A stretch of DNA of 64,000 bases from Cyclina sinensis. Its lineage: Eukaryota > Mollusca > Bivalvia > Venerida > Veneridae. The position numbers and the translations under genes were made by a program. Shown here piece after piece: positions 11,296 through 26,200 of the stretch. The stretch lies in NCBI GenBank assembly GCA_012932295.1, contig JAAONU010000019.1:29985913-30049912 (forward strand), in the 5' to 3' direction. The notes beneath the pieces were generated by a model. It saw nothing but the letters and a program-made list of their open reading frames with translations, ran no database searches and had not been told where the DNA came from. How positions within the stretch are numbered: the first letter of the stretch is position 1; each line of letters begins with the position of its first letter.

Positions 11296-14200
11296 TCAGC
11301 TTGATTGTGGTTTAATTTGTATATGATATGAATCCAGTTCAGCCTGAGAGACTGGAGCCGGCGCTTTGCTCATTGGATCCCTTCCATCATGTGACTTGGG
11401 AAAAGCAATCACATCTCGAATACTTGTTGTACCACAAATTATAGCAAATATTCTGTCAAGACCTAAAACATCAGAAAAAAATGGTTAAGATATAAGGGAT
11501 GACACTTTATATGCAAGCTTTTCATTCTGTACAGAAACTGCTTTACTTTGTTGAAGGATATTGAAGAACAGCATCAAAGACGGTATTACTATTGTAGTAA
11601 GCTTTTAATTAGAGCAAATGGCTGTGCACAGTTGGATGAACAAAAAGCAGCTCTTAAAACAAACAAATGGCAAGACACTACTTACACCATTAACATCCTG
11701 GGGTGGGGCCAATTCTGACCATGGAGCCATGGTTTATATGATTTTGGTAGAGGTCCATTAGATGAAACTACAAACCAAATATCTTAAGCTTTAGGCCTTG
11801 TGGTTTCAAAAAAGAAGATTTTTAAGGATTTTCCTCTACAAGTCTATGCAAGATGAGGTGACACCTGGGGATGGGGCCAATTCTGACACCAGAGCCATAA
11901 TTTATATGATTTTGGTAGAGGTCCACTAGATAATACTACAAACCAAATATCTTAAGCTTTAGGCCTTGTGGTTTCAAAGAAGAAGGTTTTTAAAAATTTT
12001 CCAGTACTAGTCTATGCAAAATGAGGTGACATCTGGGGTGGGGGCCAGTTCTGATTATGATTTTGGTAGAGGTCCAATAGATGATACTACAAATCAAATA
12101 TCTTGAGCTCTAGGCCTTGTGGTTTCAGAAAAGAAGATTTTTAAAGATTTGGTAGGGCCAATTCTGACACTAGAGCCATGATTTATATGATTTCGCTAGA
12201 GGTCTACCAGATATTACACACTACATAAGCCATGTGGTTTCAGACAAGAAGATTTTACAAGTTTTTTCTTTCTGTTGCCATGGCAACCAGTGTTCAGCAT
12301 GGGATTCCATTTTTTATATAATTTTGAAAGGGAACCATACAAGGATCATTCTTGTGAATAGTATTATGGCAATTGGCCCAGTAGTATAGGAGGAGATGTT
12401 GTTTGAAGTAAATTGTGGACCCCGGACAACAGACAAAAGAGCATGTAAACCCTTCAACTGATCTTTAGACAGGTGAGCTAAAAATCTTAACTAAAAAGGA
12501 TTGAAAGACTATCTAGGCTCACCTTACTTTTATCTGATTACTTAAGACAGACAATTCTGCTCAGATGATCTATGGTGTTTAACAAATATTATCTGTTAAT
12601 ACAAACCTAATGCTATTCCTCCATGAGGTGGACATCCAGTGGTAAAAGCTTTCAACAGATGCTCTAATTCACTTGAGTCTTCCTATAAAATATAAAATAC
12701 GATGTAACTATTATGTGTTATATCTTTAAAGAAAACTAATAACAAAGATCAATTAATGCTACCTAATGATAAATTGAAGAAACTATTTTGTTTGCTTTCA
12801 CTCTAAAAGAGTCAGAACATTCATGTTATGTAGCTTCAGTAATATTTAACAAAATGCTTAACTTACTTAACTAGTAGGAAAACAAGGGATGGCAATGCAT
12901 TATATCCATCTTACTTTACACATATAACATGTTGGATTTTTGGGGTGTGGCTCATATAGTTAGTAAAACTTTATTTCGCAAAGCCAAATATTCTGATTTC
13001 TCTACCTAACCCCCAAAAATTGGATGCAGGAATGAGCTTTTCAAAAGCTTGTATGTTTATACTGTTATCACCAAATGTAAATTTACATAACCATGCACTA
13101 TACTGTGGTAAGTCTTATTTTGTATTGCATTCAACCATAAATTTAAGGCTGCATTTCACATATTGTGACTAAAAATAACATAAATTTAAAATAATTACCT
13201 TAAATACATCATCTATGATAGATTTCTGACCTCAATTACCTTGACATCATCTATCAAATATTTCTGATCAGAATTAGCTTTAGTATATTACCTGGAGAAC
13301 ATCATCACTGAATATTTCTGAGTACATCAACTATGAAATAATTCTGATCACAATTACCTTGAGAACATCATTTATGAAATATTTCTGATCACAACTGCCT
13401 TGAGTACATCCTCTTTGACCTATTTCTGATCACAATTACATGTACTTTGGGTACATCATATATGATAGATTTCTGTTCACAACTGCCTTGAGTACATTAT
13501 CTATGACATATTTTTGATTACAATTACCTTAAGTATACATCTATGACAGTTTGAGAATCACAATTACATTGAGTCTGTCATCTATCAAGTATTTCTGATC
13601 ACAGGTGCCTTGGGTCCATCACCTTTGACCTTTTTCTAATCATAATTACCTTGTGTACATCATCCATGATATTTCTGATCACAGTTACCTGAAGAACATC
13701 ATCTATGACATATTTCTGATCTTAATTACCTTGAGTACATCATCTATGACATATTTCTGATCATCAGGATTATGGATTCTGATTGAACCACCACCTATTT
13801 CATTGCCATTCAGCACAAGATCATAATGCTGACCTCGAACCTGAAATTGTGCAAACAAGAACTGTTACTCACAGATGACAATGCCCCTGAAGTGGTGCTT
13901 TGACCTTCGAGCTGAGGACCATACCTGAGCACTGTCAAACAAATACATATCATTTTGAAGATCTCTCCAAAAGGATTGTTGTTTGCAAACATAAACTAAT
14001 TCTGTTGAATAATTAGAGAGTTATGGATAATATAAGAATCTTTGACAACTGTCAAGGTCACATTAATAATATTTCAGTGGGATGGTCTTGTCCAGACATG
14101 TGTTGTGTTAAAATATGAAGTAAATCCATTTCCTAATAAGGAAGTTTATGGGCAATGTTAAAGTTTTTGGACAGACTGACAGATGCACAGGTCAAAAACT

Positions 14201-17200
14201 ATACTGTATGCCCTCTGTCAGGGGCATGATAACAATACTCTACCTATATTAACAGGAAAATTTAAGTAAGCTGTACATGCTGGTATACAAACTTCTGTCA
14301 GTTGTAAAACAGGATTGCTCACTAACACCTTACTGCACAGAATAGTGAAACACAATGCAGAACATTTTCTGAGATTTCCATTTAGAACTTTTCTCCTATG
14401 TTAGAGAACTCCATGTATATCTGAATAGAACAACATGTAGTCACAATGTTTCTATACAGCCTACAATGATATATATACATGATTCTTGCAGAATAGTTAC
14501 CAGTGTTAGAAGTGGAATTAAAAGATAATAAAATTACCATTCCAACATGGCTAACTATCTACTGCATGTTTTGTTTGTTATTCCTCATAAATATCTTACT
14601 CAAATATCCCTACTAACAATATATGGTACAATCAAAAGTCAAAGATGGCAGAGTCCATTTTACAGATAAAGGTAAATCAGTGTTATTTTTATAAGTTTCA
14701 AAAAGATTATAACTTCTGTGAAAAACAGACAAATACAGCAGTTTTCAGTCTTGCAGGAATCCTTGTAACAATTTGCAGTCACTTTGTTCTGCGACAAAAT
14801 CAATATTCAAAGTGGAGTTTTAATCAAATGAAACCTTATGAGAAAAATAGTATCAGAGTGTCACATTGTTCCAACAGCAATAATGAGGGAAGAAATGATA
14901 AAAAAGAGAGCCATCATGGCCCTCTATCATGCACCTGAGCACCAATATATATGGTTCAAATTTCAAAAAATATAAAGTAGGTCAGCAAAGGTCAAGTTTT
15001 CTTTATTCAGAACTAACCATGTCTTTCAAATTTCTTTTGTAGCTTTAGAGAATGTAAAGTATGTCAGAAAATGAAAATCTAGGTCAGTCAAGGTTGAAAT
15101 CTACATTAAAAACTGTGCAAATCTTTCAAGTTCCACTGAAGTTGCATCAAAAATTGGAAAGTAGGTAAGCAAGTCAAGATCAGAGTTTGAAAATCTAAAT
15201 GCAAAACTGTATACTGGTAAACAGGCCAACATTCATACTGTAGCTTAAAAATGAAGAAATTTGGTCAGTTGGTGAATTGATCTCTGGGTTATCCTAAGAG
15301 TTATGATTTGACAATAAGGAAAGAGCAAAATTTGCTATTTTAACAAACTTGTTAAAGCCCCACTAGACAATGTGACAAAACTAGCCCTGCCCACTGGCAG
15401 CAATGTTTCTTAACAATCAACATGGCTTCAAGGAACTTGAAACAGAGTCACCTTACAAACATTTCTATGGAACTATGAAATCAGATAAATCATTTTGATG
15501 AGATTTAGTCAAAAAATGTTTTTTATGAACCAACATGGCTTCAAGGGGTGTGATAAAGGGCCTACCAAGAACATTTCTGTGAAATTATTTTGAAACTGGT
15601 CTAGCCATTTCTAACAAGAGGATTTTCAATCTTTTCTTTTCAGTTGCCATGGCAACCAGTATTATAAACTGAACCATTTAGTTTTTTTTTAATCTGAAAG
15701 AGGACCAAATAAGGAACATTTCTGTGAAATTGGCCAAAAGTTTAGGAGATGTCATTTGAAGGAAAATGTTGATGACTGATGACACACAGTTGACCATCAT
15801 AACAGTTATCCCTGAGCACTTTGTGCTCAGGTGAGCTAAAAAAGGTATCCCTAGAAGGTAAACATCCCAGATTTGTAAATAAAATGTGATAACATGTGTG
15901 TTAACATCTGAACAATTTCCTCATTTTAAAAATGTTTATCCTGTCTGTGACTACAGGTATAAAGTAGTCTTAATTAATCCTAAAAGGCTTATCCTAAATA
16001 TTCCAGTGACAAATAAGCTGTAAATTAGATAGGGGTTTCATATTTTTCAATTTCAAGGTAAAATAGTACAAAAATTGGAGAACAATAATTAAGTTATGAT
16101 ACCTATCATACTTATTAATCCTGTATAACCAGATATTTTTTATACTTTAATCTGCATAAATCTAATGACATTAAATTACTCTAGACCTTTGCATCACTGC
16201 CATCAAAAGTTCAAATAATGACTAAAATCCTGTATATCTGTCCAAACAACATGTAAACAAAACCACTGACTGTCACAAAATACTCCCATTCTATTGTTAA
16301 GGCATCAGATTCGACTGGAAGCAGGTGTACTGTAATGGTTTTGGTTTAAACCTTTTTGACCATTGGTAAGAATAAAAAGAAATGTATATATTTCAAGTTC
16401 TAATGAGACCTCTTTTAATAAATAAACAGAGAACAGAGGAGGCTTATTGGAATATTTTGATGATTCAAGGGCAATAACTCTAGACTGCCTTGCTGAATTT
16501 GACTTGTAATTCAAACTGGCAGAAATATTATACCCATGTCACAGTTTGATGAATATCAGATGAAACTCCTTAACTTTAAGAATGGACAAGGCTAATTTCG
16601 GCAATCTTGGATCATTCATGTGCAATAACTTTTCAGCAGCTGGAGGGATAAAACTGGTTATCAAAGCTGGCACAGATATTATGCCTTCAAACATTCTCAG
16701 TAAGTTTGGTGAAGACTGGATGAAATGTCTTTGACTTAGAATAAGGCTTATTTCACTAATTAATAGGGATTGGAACGAATTATACTTATATCAATATTTG
16801 AATATTCGCTTTGCCATATTTGAACATATTCGAATATTCATTTTTTTAAAGTTCAGTCAGTTACCCGAATTTTGGTATCCAAACACTGGTACTGTTCTAT
16901 CACCTATACGTTGTCAGGGATACTGCTATGTATCGTCTAGCAATGGCATAGAAATGGCTTGTTTAATGAAAGTTTTAAATACTTATTAAGTGATTGGCAA
17001 TACATAATATATTCCATTCATTCCAACCTTGTGAAATAAGTCCAAACATGCGAGGGAAGCATTTTTATGTGCTAATTTTCTGATTGACGACTAAAAAGTA
17101 ATATCAATAGAATTATATGCATGACTGGTTGTTTGTTTTCGTAAAACACAACGTCAATCCTTGAATATTGCGAGACAAACAACTTCTAAAATTTGAAATA

Positions 17201-20200
17201 AACGGGTGCGAATTAAAACTAGAGCTATCACTAAATGTGATTAATACCCCCGCAAGACTGCTTTGGAACTGAGGAAGTTATTAGTAACAGAATACTTTGT
17301 AAAAGAAATGAATTAAAGTTATGGGTGTGGACAATTAAAGATAGTTGTGGTTCTTATACATTACATTTCCTGTCATTGTGCTTGACCATTGTATGAAGTT
17401 GCACTGAATTCCAACAATTAGTTTTCAAGTTATGCTCTGGACAAGGAAAACCAACAAAGGGCAATAACTTTGCAAATACTGAAGATGGAGTTATAGCTCT
17501 TATACACTGCACTTCCTCTCATTGTACTTGACCATTGTATGAAGTTGCACTGAATTTCAAACAGTAATTTTCAAGTTATGCTCCGGACAAGGTAACCCAA
17601 CAAAGGGCAATAACTGTGCAAATAGTGAAGATAGAGTTATAGCTCTTGTACGCTGCATATCCACTCATTGTGCTTGACCATTGTATAAAGTTGCATTGAA
17701 TTCCAACTAGTAGTTTTCAAGTTATGCTCTGGATAAGGAAATTCAACAAAGGGCAATTACTCTGCAAATAGTGAAGATGGGGTTATAGCTATTGTATAAT
17801 GCACTTCCTCTCATTGTGCTTGATCACTGTATGAAGTTGCATTGAATTCCAACTAGTAGTTTTCAAGTAATGCTCTGGACAAGGAAAACCGCCAAAGGGC
17901 AATAACTCAGCAAATAGTGAAGATGGAGTTATGGCACTTGTACACTGTAATTTCTAACATTAAGCTTGACCTTTCAATGAAGTTGCACTGAACTCCAACC
18001 AGTAGTTTTCAAGTTATACTCCCAACAAGGAAAACAAAGGGCAATTACTGTGCAAATAGTGAAGATAAGAGTTATAACTCTTTCATATTGCACTTTCTTT
18101 CGTTGTGCTTGACCATTGTATGAAGTTGCATTGAATTCCAACCAGTAGTTTTCAAGTTATTCTCCGGACAGGGAAAACTAACAAAGGGCGAGTTATGATT
18201 CTTGGACACTGTACTTTCATTGTGCTTGACCACTGTTTGAAGTTGCACTGGATTCCAACCAGTAGTTTTCAAGTTATGCTCCGGACAAGAAAAAAACCTA
18301 CAAAGGGCAATAACTCTGCAAATAGTGAAGATGGAGTTATGATTCTTCAATACTGCACTTTCTTTTATTGTGCTTGACCACTGTATGAATTTGCATTGAA
18401 TTCCAACCAGTAGTTTTCAAGTTATGCTCTGGACAAGGAAAACCAATAAAGGGCAATAACTCTGCAAATAGTGAAGATGGAGTAATGATTCTTGAACACT
18501 ACACTTCCTCTCAGTGTGCTTGACCATTGCATGAAGTTGCACTGAATTCTGGCCATTAGTTTTCCAGTTATGCTCCGGACAAGGAAATTACAACAGTCCG
18601 ACCGCCTGCCAGCCCGACCGACAGACCAACCATTGGGTGACTCCTATATACCCCCAATCTTCGTTTCGGGGGTATAATGAACAAAAAATAAAAAGGTATC
18701 ACAATTATGCCTGTTGCAAACTGTTAATCATTACGATTGCCCCTGCCAATTATGCACTGCAATTTTATTGTTAATTTGATCATTTTTGACATGTGATGAA
18801 GAAACACAATACCAAACAGATTGGGTTTTTTTGCATAATCAGAATGCTTTTATTTATTTAAATCAACGATGCTTTATTTTTTTTTAAAAATTCATTATAC
18901 AATATTCGAATCTGATTTTCAGATTTGAATATTCGGTAGATTTCCCATCGTTCTCATCCCTACTAATTACTGATAATTCAAGTGCCATGACTTTAGAGCA
19001 CCTGGAGGGATTTGACTGGTTATCAAACTTGCATGAGATATTATGCACATTAACATTATCAGACAGTTTGATGAATCTGATCAAAACTGCCTTATATAGC
19101 AGAGGGCTAATTTAGCCAATTTTTGGATAATTCAAGGGCCATTCTAGAATGGAATTTGACTGGTTATCTACCCTGAGATATGCCCACAAACATGTTCAGT
19201 GAGTGTGGTGAAGATTGGATGCAAATTTCTAGACCTAGAGAGAAGACAATGCTAATTTCGTATAATTCAAGGTCCAACTCTAATGGGCTTCACAGATTTG
19301 GCTATATTTTGGCTGAGATATTATGCTCACAAACATTATCAGAAAGTTTGGTGAAGTTTAGATGAAAAGTGATTGACTAAGAAAGCTAACAAAGCTAATT
19401 TCAAAATATGATGTAATTAAAGGGCCTTAACTCTAGAGATCCTGTAAGGATTTGATGAGTTAATAGACCTGGCAGAGATATTATGCCCACAAACATTATT
19501 ACCAAGTTTGATGTTAGACTTAGAGACTGGACAACCTGTGGAAACAGCCTGACAGATCACTGTATGAGTACCCATTCTACATTGTCATTTGACAAAAAAT
19601 TAAACACTATTCTGTTTTACAGTGTGTAAAACTAAGGGATTCTCTATTAGAAACAGATATTCTGATGAATAAATGGCTGATTACTTTAAGACTTCATGAT
19701 AGCAACAAGATAAAGGTGGAACCCAGATACAGGTTTGGACACCTGACAGATTATTGTGTTGGAGTCCTAATACTAGTTGAATTTGATTTTGATTTTTCAA
19801 ACTTCTCTTTTTTGTGCTAGTACTGGTAAAAGTCAATACTGAACTTGGTAAAGATCCGGCTAACCTGTTTTAAAGAGACATGGATATAAATTGTAAGAAT
19901 ATATTTTAGGCTCTTAGATTTATATTACCAATAAAAAAAACACAGATGGATGTATTTATGCAACAAAATATTATGACAAGAAAATCATACACATCTCAAT
20001 GAACAGCCTTTCAAGGTATGTATGAGAACAGTTTTACCTTATCAGGATGTGTGTAGAGCATTTGCCTATCATCTGGGTGTACGTCTGTAAATGGGTGGTG
20101 TGCAGACTCTAGGCCATCTGAAATGGTATTATTATTCATTTATAAAAAGAAACATTTTAAATGTGAACTACTCTACAACTTGCCAGTATTTTAATGCAGA

Positions 20201-23200
20201 ATATTAATTCTGTTAGATTTATTTAACATCTTTATCAAGTTATAAACCTTCTTTCACTTCTTTAACTTGAGAAAAACAAGGGTCCTTGGATCAGTTGTTC
20301 TTGTGTTATTGATAGGAAATCATTATTTTTAAAGTGCAGGTCCCTGTGAGCTTAACATCTGAGCCCCACGACAATAGGGTATAATATATAAAGTTTCTAG
20401 GCTAATGCATGCTAAAGTTACTGATTTGAAACCTTTGGTCTACAGAAAAATACACTGGCAAACAGACAAGGGCAAAGCTCAGGTTACAAAAGAAGAAATG
20501 AACAGGAAATTGGCACATGATAATAATCTGTGAAATATAAATACGTATACCTCCACTGTCTTTTGGCAGAAACAATGGAAAATCCTCAACCCACAGGAAT
20601 TTGAAAACATCCTTTTCCCTGATTTGAACACCTGAAATGTAACAAGTCAAACTTTTATGAACAATCTGAACACAATATGATTCTTCAGTGCAAAAGAATC
20701 TTCAATTTCAAACATTCTTTCATCCCAGAAAGATATAAACTGGCTTAAAGAGACTCTGAGTGTCCACCACTTCTACAGCATACGTGTAAAGAGTAATGTA
20801 GCCAAAACATGGCAAAAGTAAAAGAAATTGTGACCTCAATGTTCAAGGTTTTGTTAAAGGAAGAAAAGGTCTAAGTTTCACAAAGGTACAATAACATCTG
20901 CACCTCCTACAAAAAATGTGAGATAGCTTTTTTCTATCCCAAAACAAAGTGAATTTACATTTTGACCTTAACAATTTACCGTAGTTTCAGACTTACTATT
21001 ATTTGATATCTAATGGAGGTCCACATTTGACCTACATGTACCTGTTCATTAGGAGATTCCAACAAAAAATAAAGCCTGGCATTACATCTATAGACCTATT
21101 TTAACCCATGTGACACAATTGCTATGTAAAAAGAAATTAGATGTGACTAAAATTAAATGCTTTGATCTTTTTTTTCATGGCATATTTTGACACATGTTAA
21201 GTCACTATGGAAGTTTTTTTGCATGTATAACCAAATGAAGACACAGATCACAATGGCAACAAAACGTACTACCATGATATTTTTCCGAGACATGAATTTT
21301 GGAAACTTGCTCGCTCTAACCCAGCTGAATTTCTTAAACACTAAAGTCCATCATTCATAATGGACAGACCAATTTATCATTTTACAGGGAATCCTAAATC
21401 GAAATCTTACAGAATAAACACTGAAGAGGGCTGATTATGATCAGACTGAATGTATATTCTACAGTAGTCACATAGGCCACCAAAAGCAGGATCAAATGTT
21501 AGTGAGTAGTAAAGGAGATACTAACCATGGCTCTCCAAATGATCTGCTAGTAACAACCTCAGCTTGCCTAGAACTTTATGCTGAAATATATAAATATATA
21601 ATTTTTTTGCATTCACAGATAATACTGGTACATGTTCATAATCAAAATGTCATCTTTTTTGGATGGTGATAAGAAAAACCCTAAATAGCCCAGTCAGCTA
21701 TATTTTTATTTCAGCGCGCGTGACACACAAAATATAAAGCACAAACACGCACACACACACACACACACAATTGCATTCACTGGTATCTAGTGAAGGATCT
21801 CTCAAAATATGTAATACTAAGATACTAAGATTCAACTATATAAGAGTGCCTTGAAGTCAGAATCTTACTTTATTGCATACATGTATTTTCTTACACATTT
21901 CTAAGGTAATATAACAGAATGAAGCTATCTCAAGTACTTGCTATATTTTCTATTGTAACTACTGTAAAGGCACTTGTAATTTCTGAGATCATCTGAAACA
22001 TAGTTTTTGGTGAAAACAGAAAAAAAAAACTCCTGAGTTGTTTTTATCTACTGGGAATACTGTACTTACTGGTTTATACTGCTGTCCAGCAGCAAGTATA
22101 AGTAGGTCACCAGGGTGAAGGTCAAGGTCATTTGATATTTGAGCCTTCACCTCTGACCTCAGATGTTTCATTACTGATGACTGCCATGCTGCATCTTCTG
22201 TTATACGAACTGGTATAACAGCTGTCTGAAAAACAATCAACTTCATTTCAATCCCAAAACCATAAAATTTAATTAATTTCACTGCTTTAATAGTAATGAC
22301 ATACATGTACCTTCAATTCCATAATTACCAAAAGATACTGCAAAAAAGTACCTCCAATAATCGGTTGATATTTGAGTATTAACAAAGTAATTATTAAATC
22401 TATATGTTGACATTAAGAAAATGAGCACAGTTTTTACTAAATCAAGCTCTTAGGTTCTATCATTAGCATGATAATCTTGAACCAAGATTTGCTGAACATA
22501 CAGCTACCCCAATGTTGTTTCAATGTATACTAAGAGAAAAGAAATGCAGGTTGGAGTTTTTTTTAAAGTATCATAAACTACATGTACATGACCATGTATA
22601 AAGCATTCACATTTTTGGTGTTAGTAATATAATGAAGATGCGAAATAAGTAACAAATATGCATAATAACTGAAAAAATAACAAGTAAAATACATTGTAAG
22701 GACAAGAGACAATTGACAAAGCTCATCTCAGGTCACCATTAAATTTAGAGCATTCTGTTTCTTTCAAAATCATATAAATGATTATGATACTGAACCAATC
22801 ATTACCAATTGTGAAGGTGTCAGTCAAAAATTTAGGTACATGAGACAAACCAAATGCATTCATTCAAGTGTTTAGAGAGAGTTGTTGTAAAAATTTGCAT
22901 GGAAAGTGATTACATATGAACACAGTCTAAATATTTTTTATTATTCAGACTTAATAAAAACTTCCCTTGATTTTCAGCAAGACAGAGTGTAATAAAAAAA
23001 AAAGAAATATCTTTCAAAAGATGATCGGCGTAGATACAGTACAAAATTAATGCCCCATAAGTTTATAGTTTTCAGACATTGGTAAAAACATTTAATGTGT
23101 GTAGTAATGAATGTCCTATGATTATCTCCTATGACCATAACAGTTTAGGCTACAACCGAAAATGTTTGGTTGAGATTAATACTAAGTGTCAATATCATTT

Positions 23201-26200
23201 TATCATTTCAGTAAAATAAATAAAATTTTAGTCGTATGTTACATATATATATTCCATTTAGTGTAATCTTTCAAGGTTAAAACATTTTAATCTTTAAATG
23301 TTATCATTACTGCATTATTTTCAGAGGCAATTAAACTAACAATTACAAATTCTGCCCTCAAATTTCGTAACATCAATACTTAAAGCCAATGGCAAACTTC
23401 CTTTTACAGCTAAAAATTTTATATATCATGATTTCATTTATTTACAAATGTAGGTCAAAACTGATTTTAATACAGCTACCCTGAAAAATGTCCTAACAAA
23501 AGAATGGCATGATACAAAAGAACGATCACAAATGACAACAAAACGGAATTACTTCAATGAGTTAAAAGGAATACCTTTTACAAATTACAACATTTTACTT
23601 GTATACATGTCACTAAGACTGACACATTTGTTATGACTTTTATACAGTACTAACCTCTGAATCATTCAATGCATTCACAGCCACTGTCTTTAGATCTTCT
23701 ATATTCTTCTTTGATATAACCCTCTGGAAATAGAAAACAGTATCACCTTTATTTATGAAGAGTTTACATTTGCTTTGATAACTATAAATTCAACTTCCAA
23801 CAGCTATATATAGAGGGTACAGAGCAGATCAATGGTCCTGTGAAAACGAGGACTTTTAATCAATTTTTTTGCAATATGAACAACTGGTACTGACATGAAA
23901 TAAACTAAAACAGACAGATATGTGAGCTCATAAATTCTTTGGCTTACTAGTCTAAAGCGTTTAGTTTGAGTAGCTAGACCGATGTATGTTAGAATCCCAC
24001 ACAGATGGATACTTTCTGATACATTGTACCTTTCTGTAAGAGATGGTTCCTAACCTTCAAAACTTGTAGCTGTTGATTATGTAAATACCTGTGTATCTTG
24101 TACGTTGATGGCAACCACAGAACCATTCTCAGACTGTAACTGATTTTCAATCAACTGTACACCACAGTCCTTGCATGATGAAGATAGATCTTGAATCTGA
24201 AAGTACGAAATGCTTACTATGTACTTTGAACTGACACACCCTGCCAATGAAACCACCTATGGGAAATTACAGATGTAACACTTTGTGTAACCTAAAGTGA
24301 AGTTTGGTTAGTGTGGCATTATATTATAGGTCCATTCAGTGTGTATTAGGCATACACAATTAGTAAATTTTCTACACTAACCTGTGAAATGGTTCATTTT
24401 GGCATGCTTTTAGAGTCTATGAGATATAAAGAATGTTCGAACACCATTTTGCCTTGAACTCTTTAGAGTTTTAGATTTGGATTTTTAAATTTTCACCTAG
24501 CATATGGTAGCTAATTGACCAACAATTCTGAAGTAGTCAATCAAATAATACAGAGATACTATATCAAAGATATTACATTTTTTTTATATGAGAATACCAA
24601 ACATTAAAATGGATTCAAGTCAAATCTTGAGTCCTAGAACACAGTGAAGCTTATCCCTTATATCATCTAGAATACACAGGATCAGAATCATGTGCATGTA
24701 TTTAGCATTTAAAAAATACAAGTTCACTGAATTATATGTATGCTGTTAACAATTTAGTATGACCTTAACCATAAAACATGTAAATGTATTCTTTTAAACA
24801 TATATTAAACAGTGTTTCCCAGAAAACAAAGTGAAAATGTACTTCTGTATCAAAATTCACTGTGAATACCTACCTTCATTTCAAACCGAATGTCTGGTTT
24901 ATCTGAACCATACAGCCTCATGGCTTGTTCGTAAGTCATGTGAGGAAAGGGTGTGTCAAAACGAGGCTTGTCATCAGGCCAACTGTAATCCATTAGGTCC
25001 TCAATCAACTTCATTACACCTTCTCTCTTTACAAATGACATCTCCAAGTCTAACTGAAGAGTACAAAGCAAACACATACAACATGCAGGCATTATGAAGT
25101 TTCTTTATCTGACAAAAAATACATTATTAACATTTATATTGTACAAGAGATAACTGTCAGAAGTATGTTGAATGTTATCAGCTGTTATAACTGTACATTA
25201 TAGAAATGGCTTGGTAATACATTAAGTCAGAAAGTAGGTTTAATCTATAATTTCTACCTAAGGTCTGAACTAAGCAGTTAAATTCAAAGACAAGTGAATA
25301 CATTAAGAGCTCAAACACAAGTAAATATACAATTGAACTCCATATGTAGTTAGAAGATGAAGTTTAAAAGTCCCACTAATAAAATCTGAAGCATGAGAAA
25401 CCAAATTTAGGCTTAACATGTCTAATTTTAGCACTGTGCAATTACCTGCATTTTCAATTCAACATCATTAATCAAATGTGTAGCCAATATACCTGTGTAA
25501 ACTCGGGCTGTCTATCAGGTTTTGCACCCTCATCCCTGTAACATTTTGCTATCTGGAAATACCTGTCTATACCTCCAACCATTAACAACTGCTTAAACTA
25601 AAATATACAAAAATACACATGAAACACAAGAATATAGCTATGCCCAATGGTTAGTTTCCAGTTACCACAATGCATACCAAATAAGACAATATTATCCATC
25701 AGAAGTAGTAATATGCTGAAATTTAGCTTTTTTTATTGAAAGACATAAAGTTGCCATGTTTTACACTAGAACACAGAGGAAAGATACACCCCAAAAATAA
25801 CCAAGTGCACACTAATGTAAAATTGAAAAAAAAAAAAAAGATTTTGTAAATCAAGACTATGTTTAAAAACTTCTTTAAGAAGACACTCTTGTAAGACATG
25901 CAGACATTAAGTGGTAGGAAGGCAGACTCCACTTCAAGAGTTTAGTGGTTTGAATTCCCCTTAGGGTGAGATTTTCACCTCACTTTAGGTTCTGAGCATT
26001 TGTAACTTTTATCCTCAAGTGATCTGAATCAAGAAAGCAGTCACTAAGTATAATTTACATAAGCTGCAAAAACTTACTTTTCTATCAATATAAACTAAAC
26101 AAGATATGTTTGTAAAACATGTATGCCCCCTATCGGCAGCCAATTAGTCATGTGGCCAGATTATTGTGACTGACTTTTGACCTAGTGACCAAATATACAT

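Larger units (their letters stand above)
16430..19545. repeat. Tandem array of about 165-bp units, interrupted by a hAT element
   Basis: Units share GGGCAATAACTCTAGA, GGTTATCAAAxxTGGCA, GAGATATTATGCCCACAAACAT and AAGTTTGGTGAA. They are seen at about 16430-16762 and resume at about 18962-19545. The interruption is exactly the hAT-type insertion with an 8-bp target duplication. It lies in DARS2 intron 15. Confidence 0.75.

Noticed and set aside
14645..14938. 97-codon plus-strand frame in DARS2 intron 15
   Set aside because: Antisense to the gene, no domain, and its end overlaps the start of a family H repeat.
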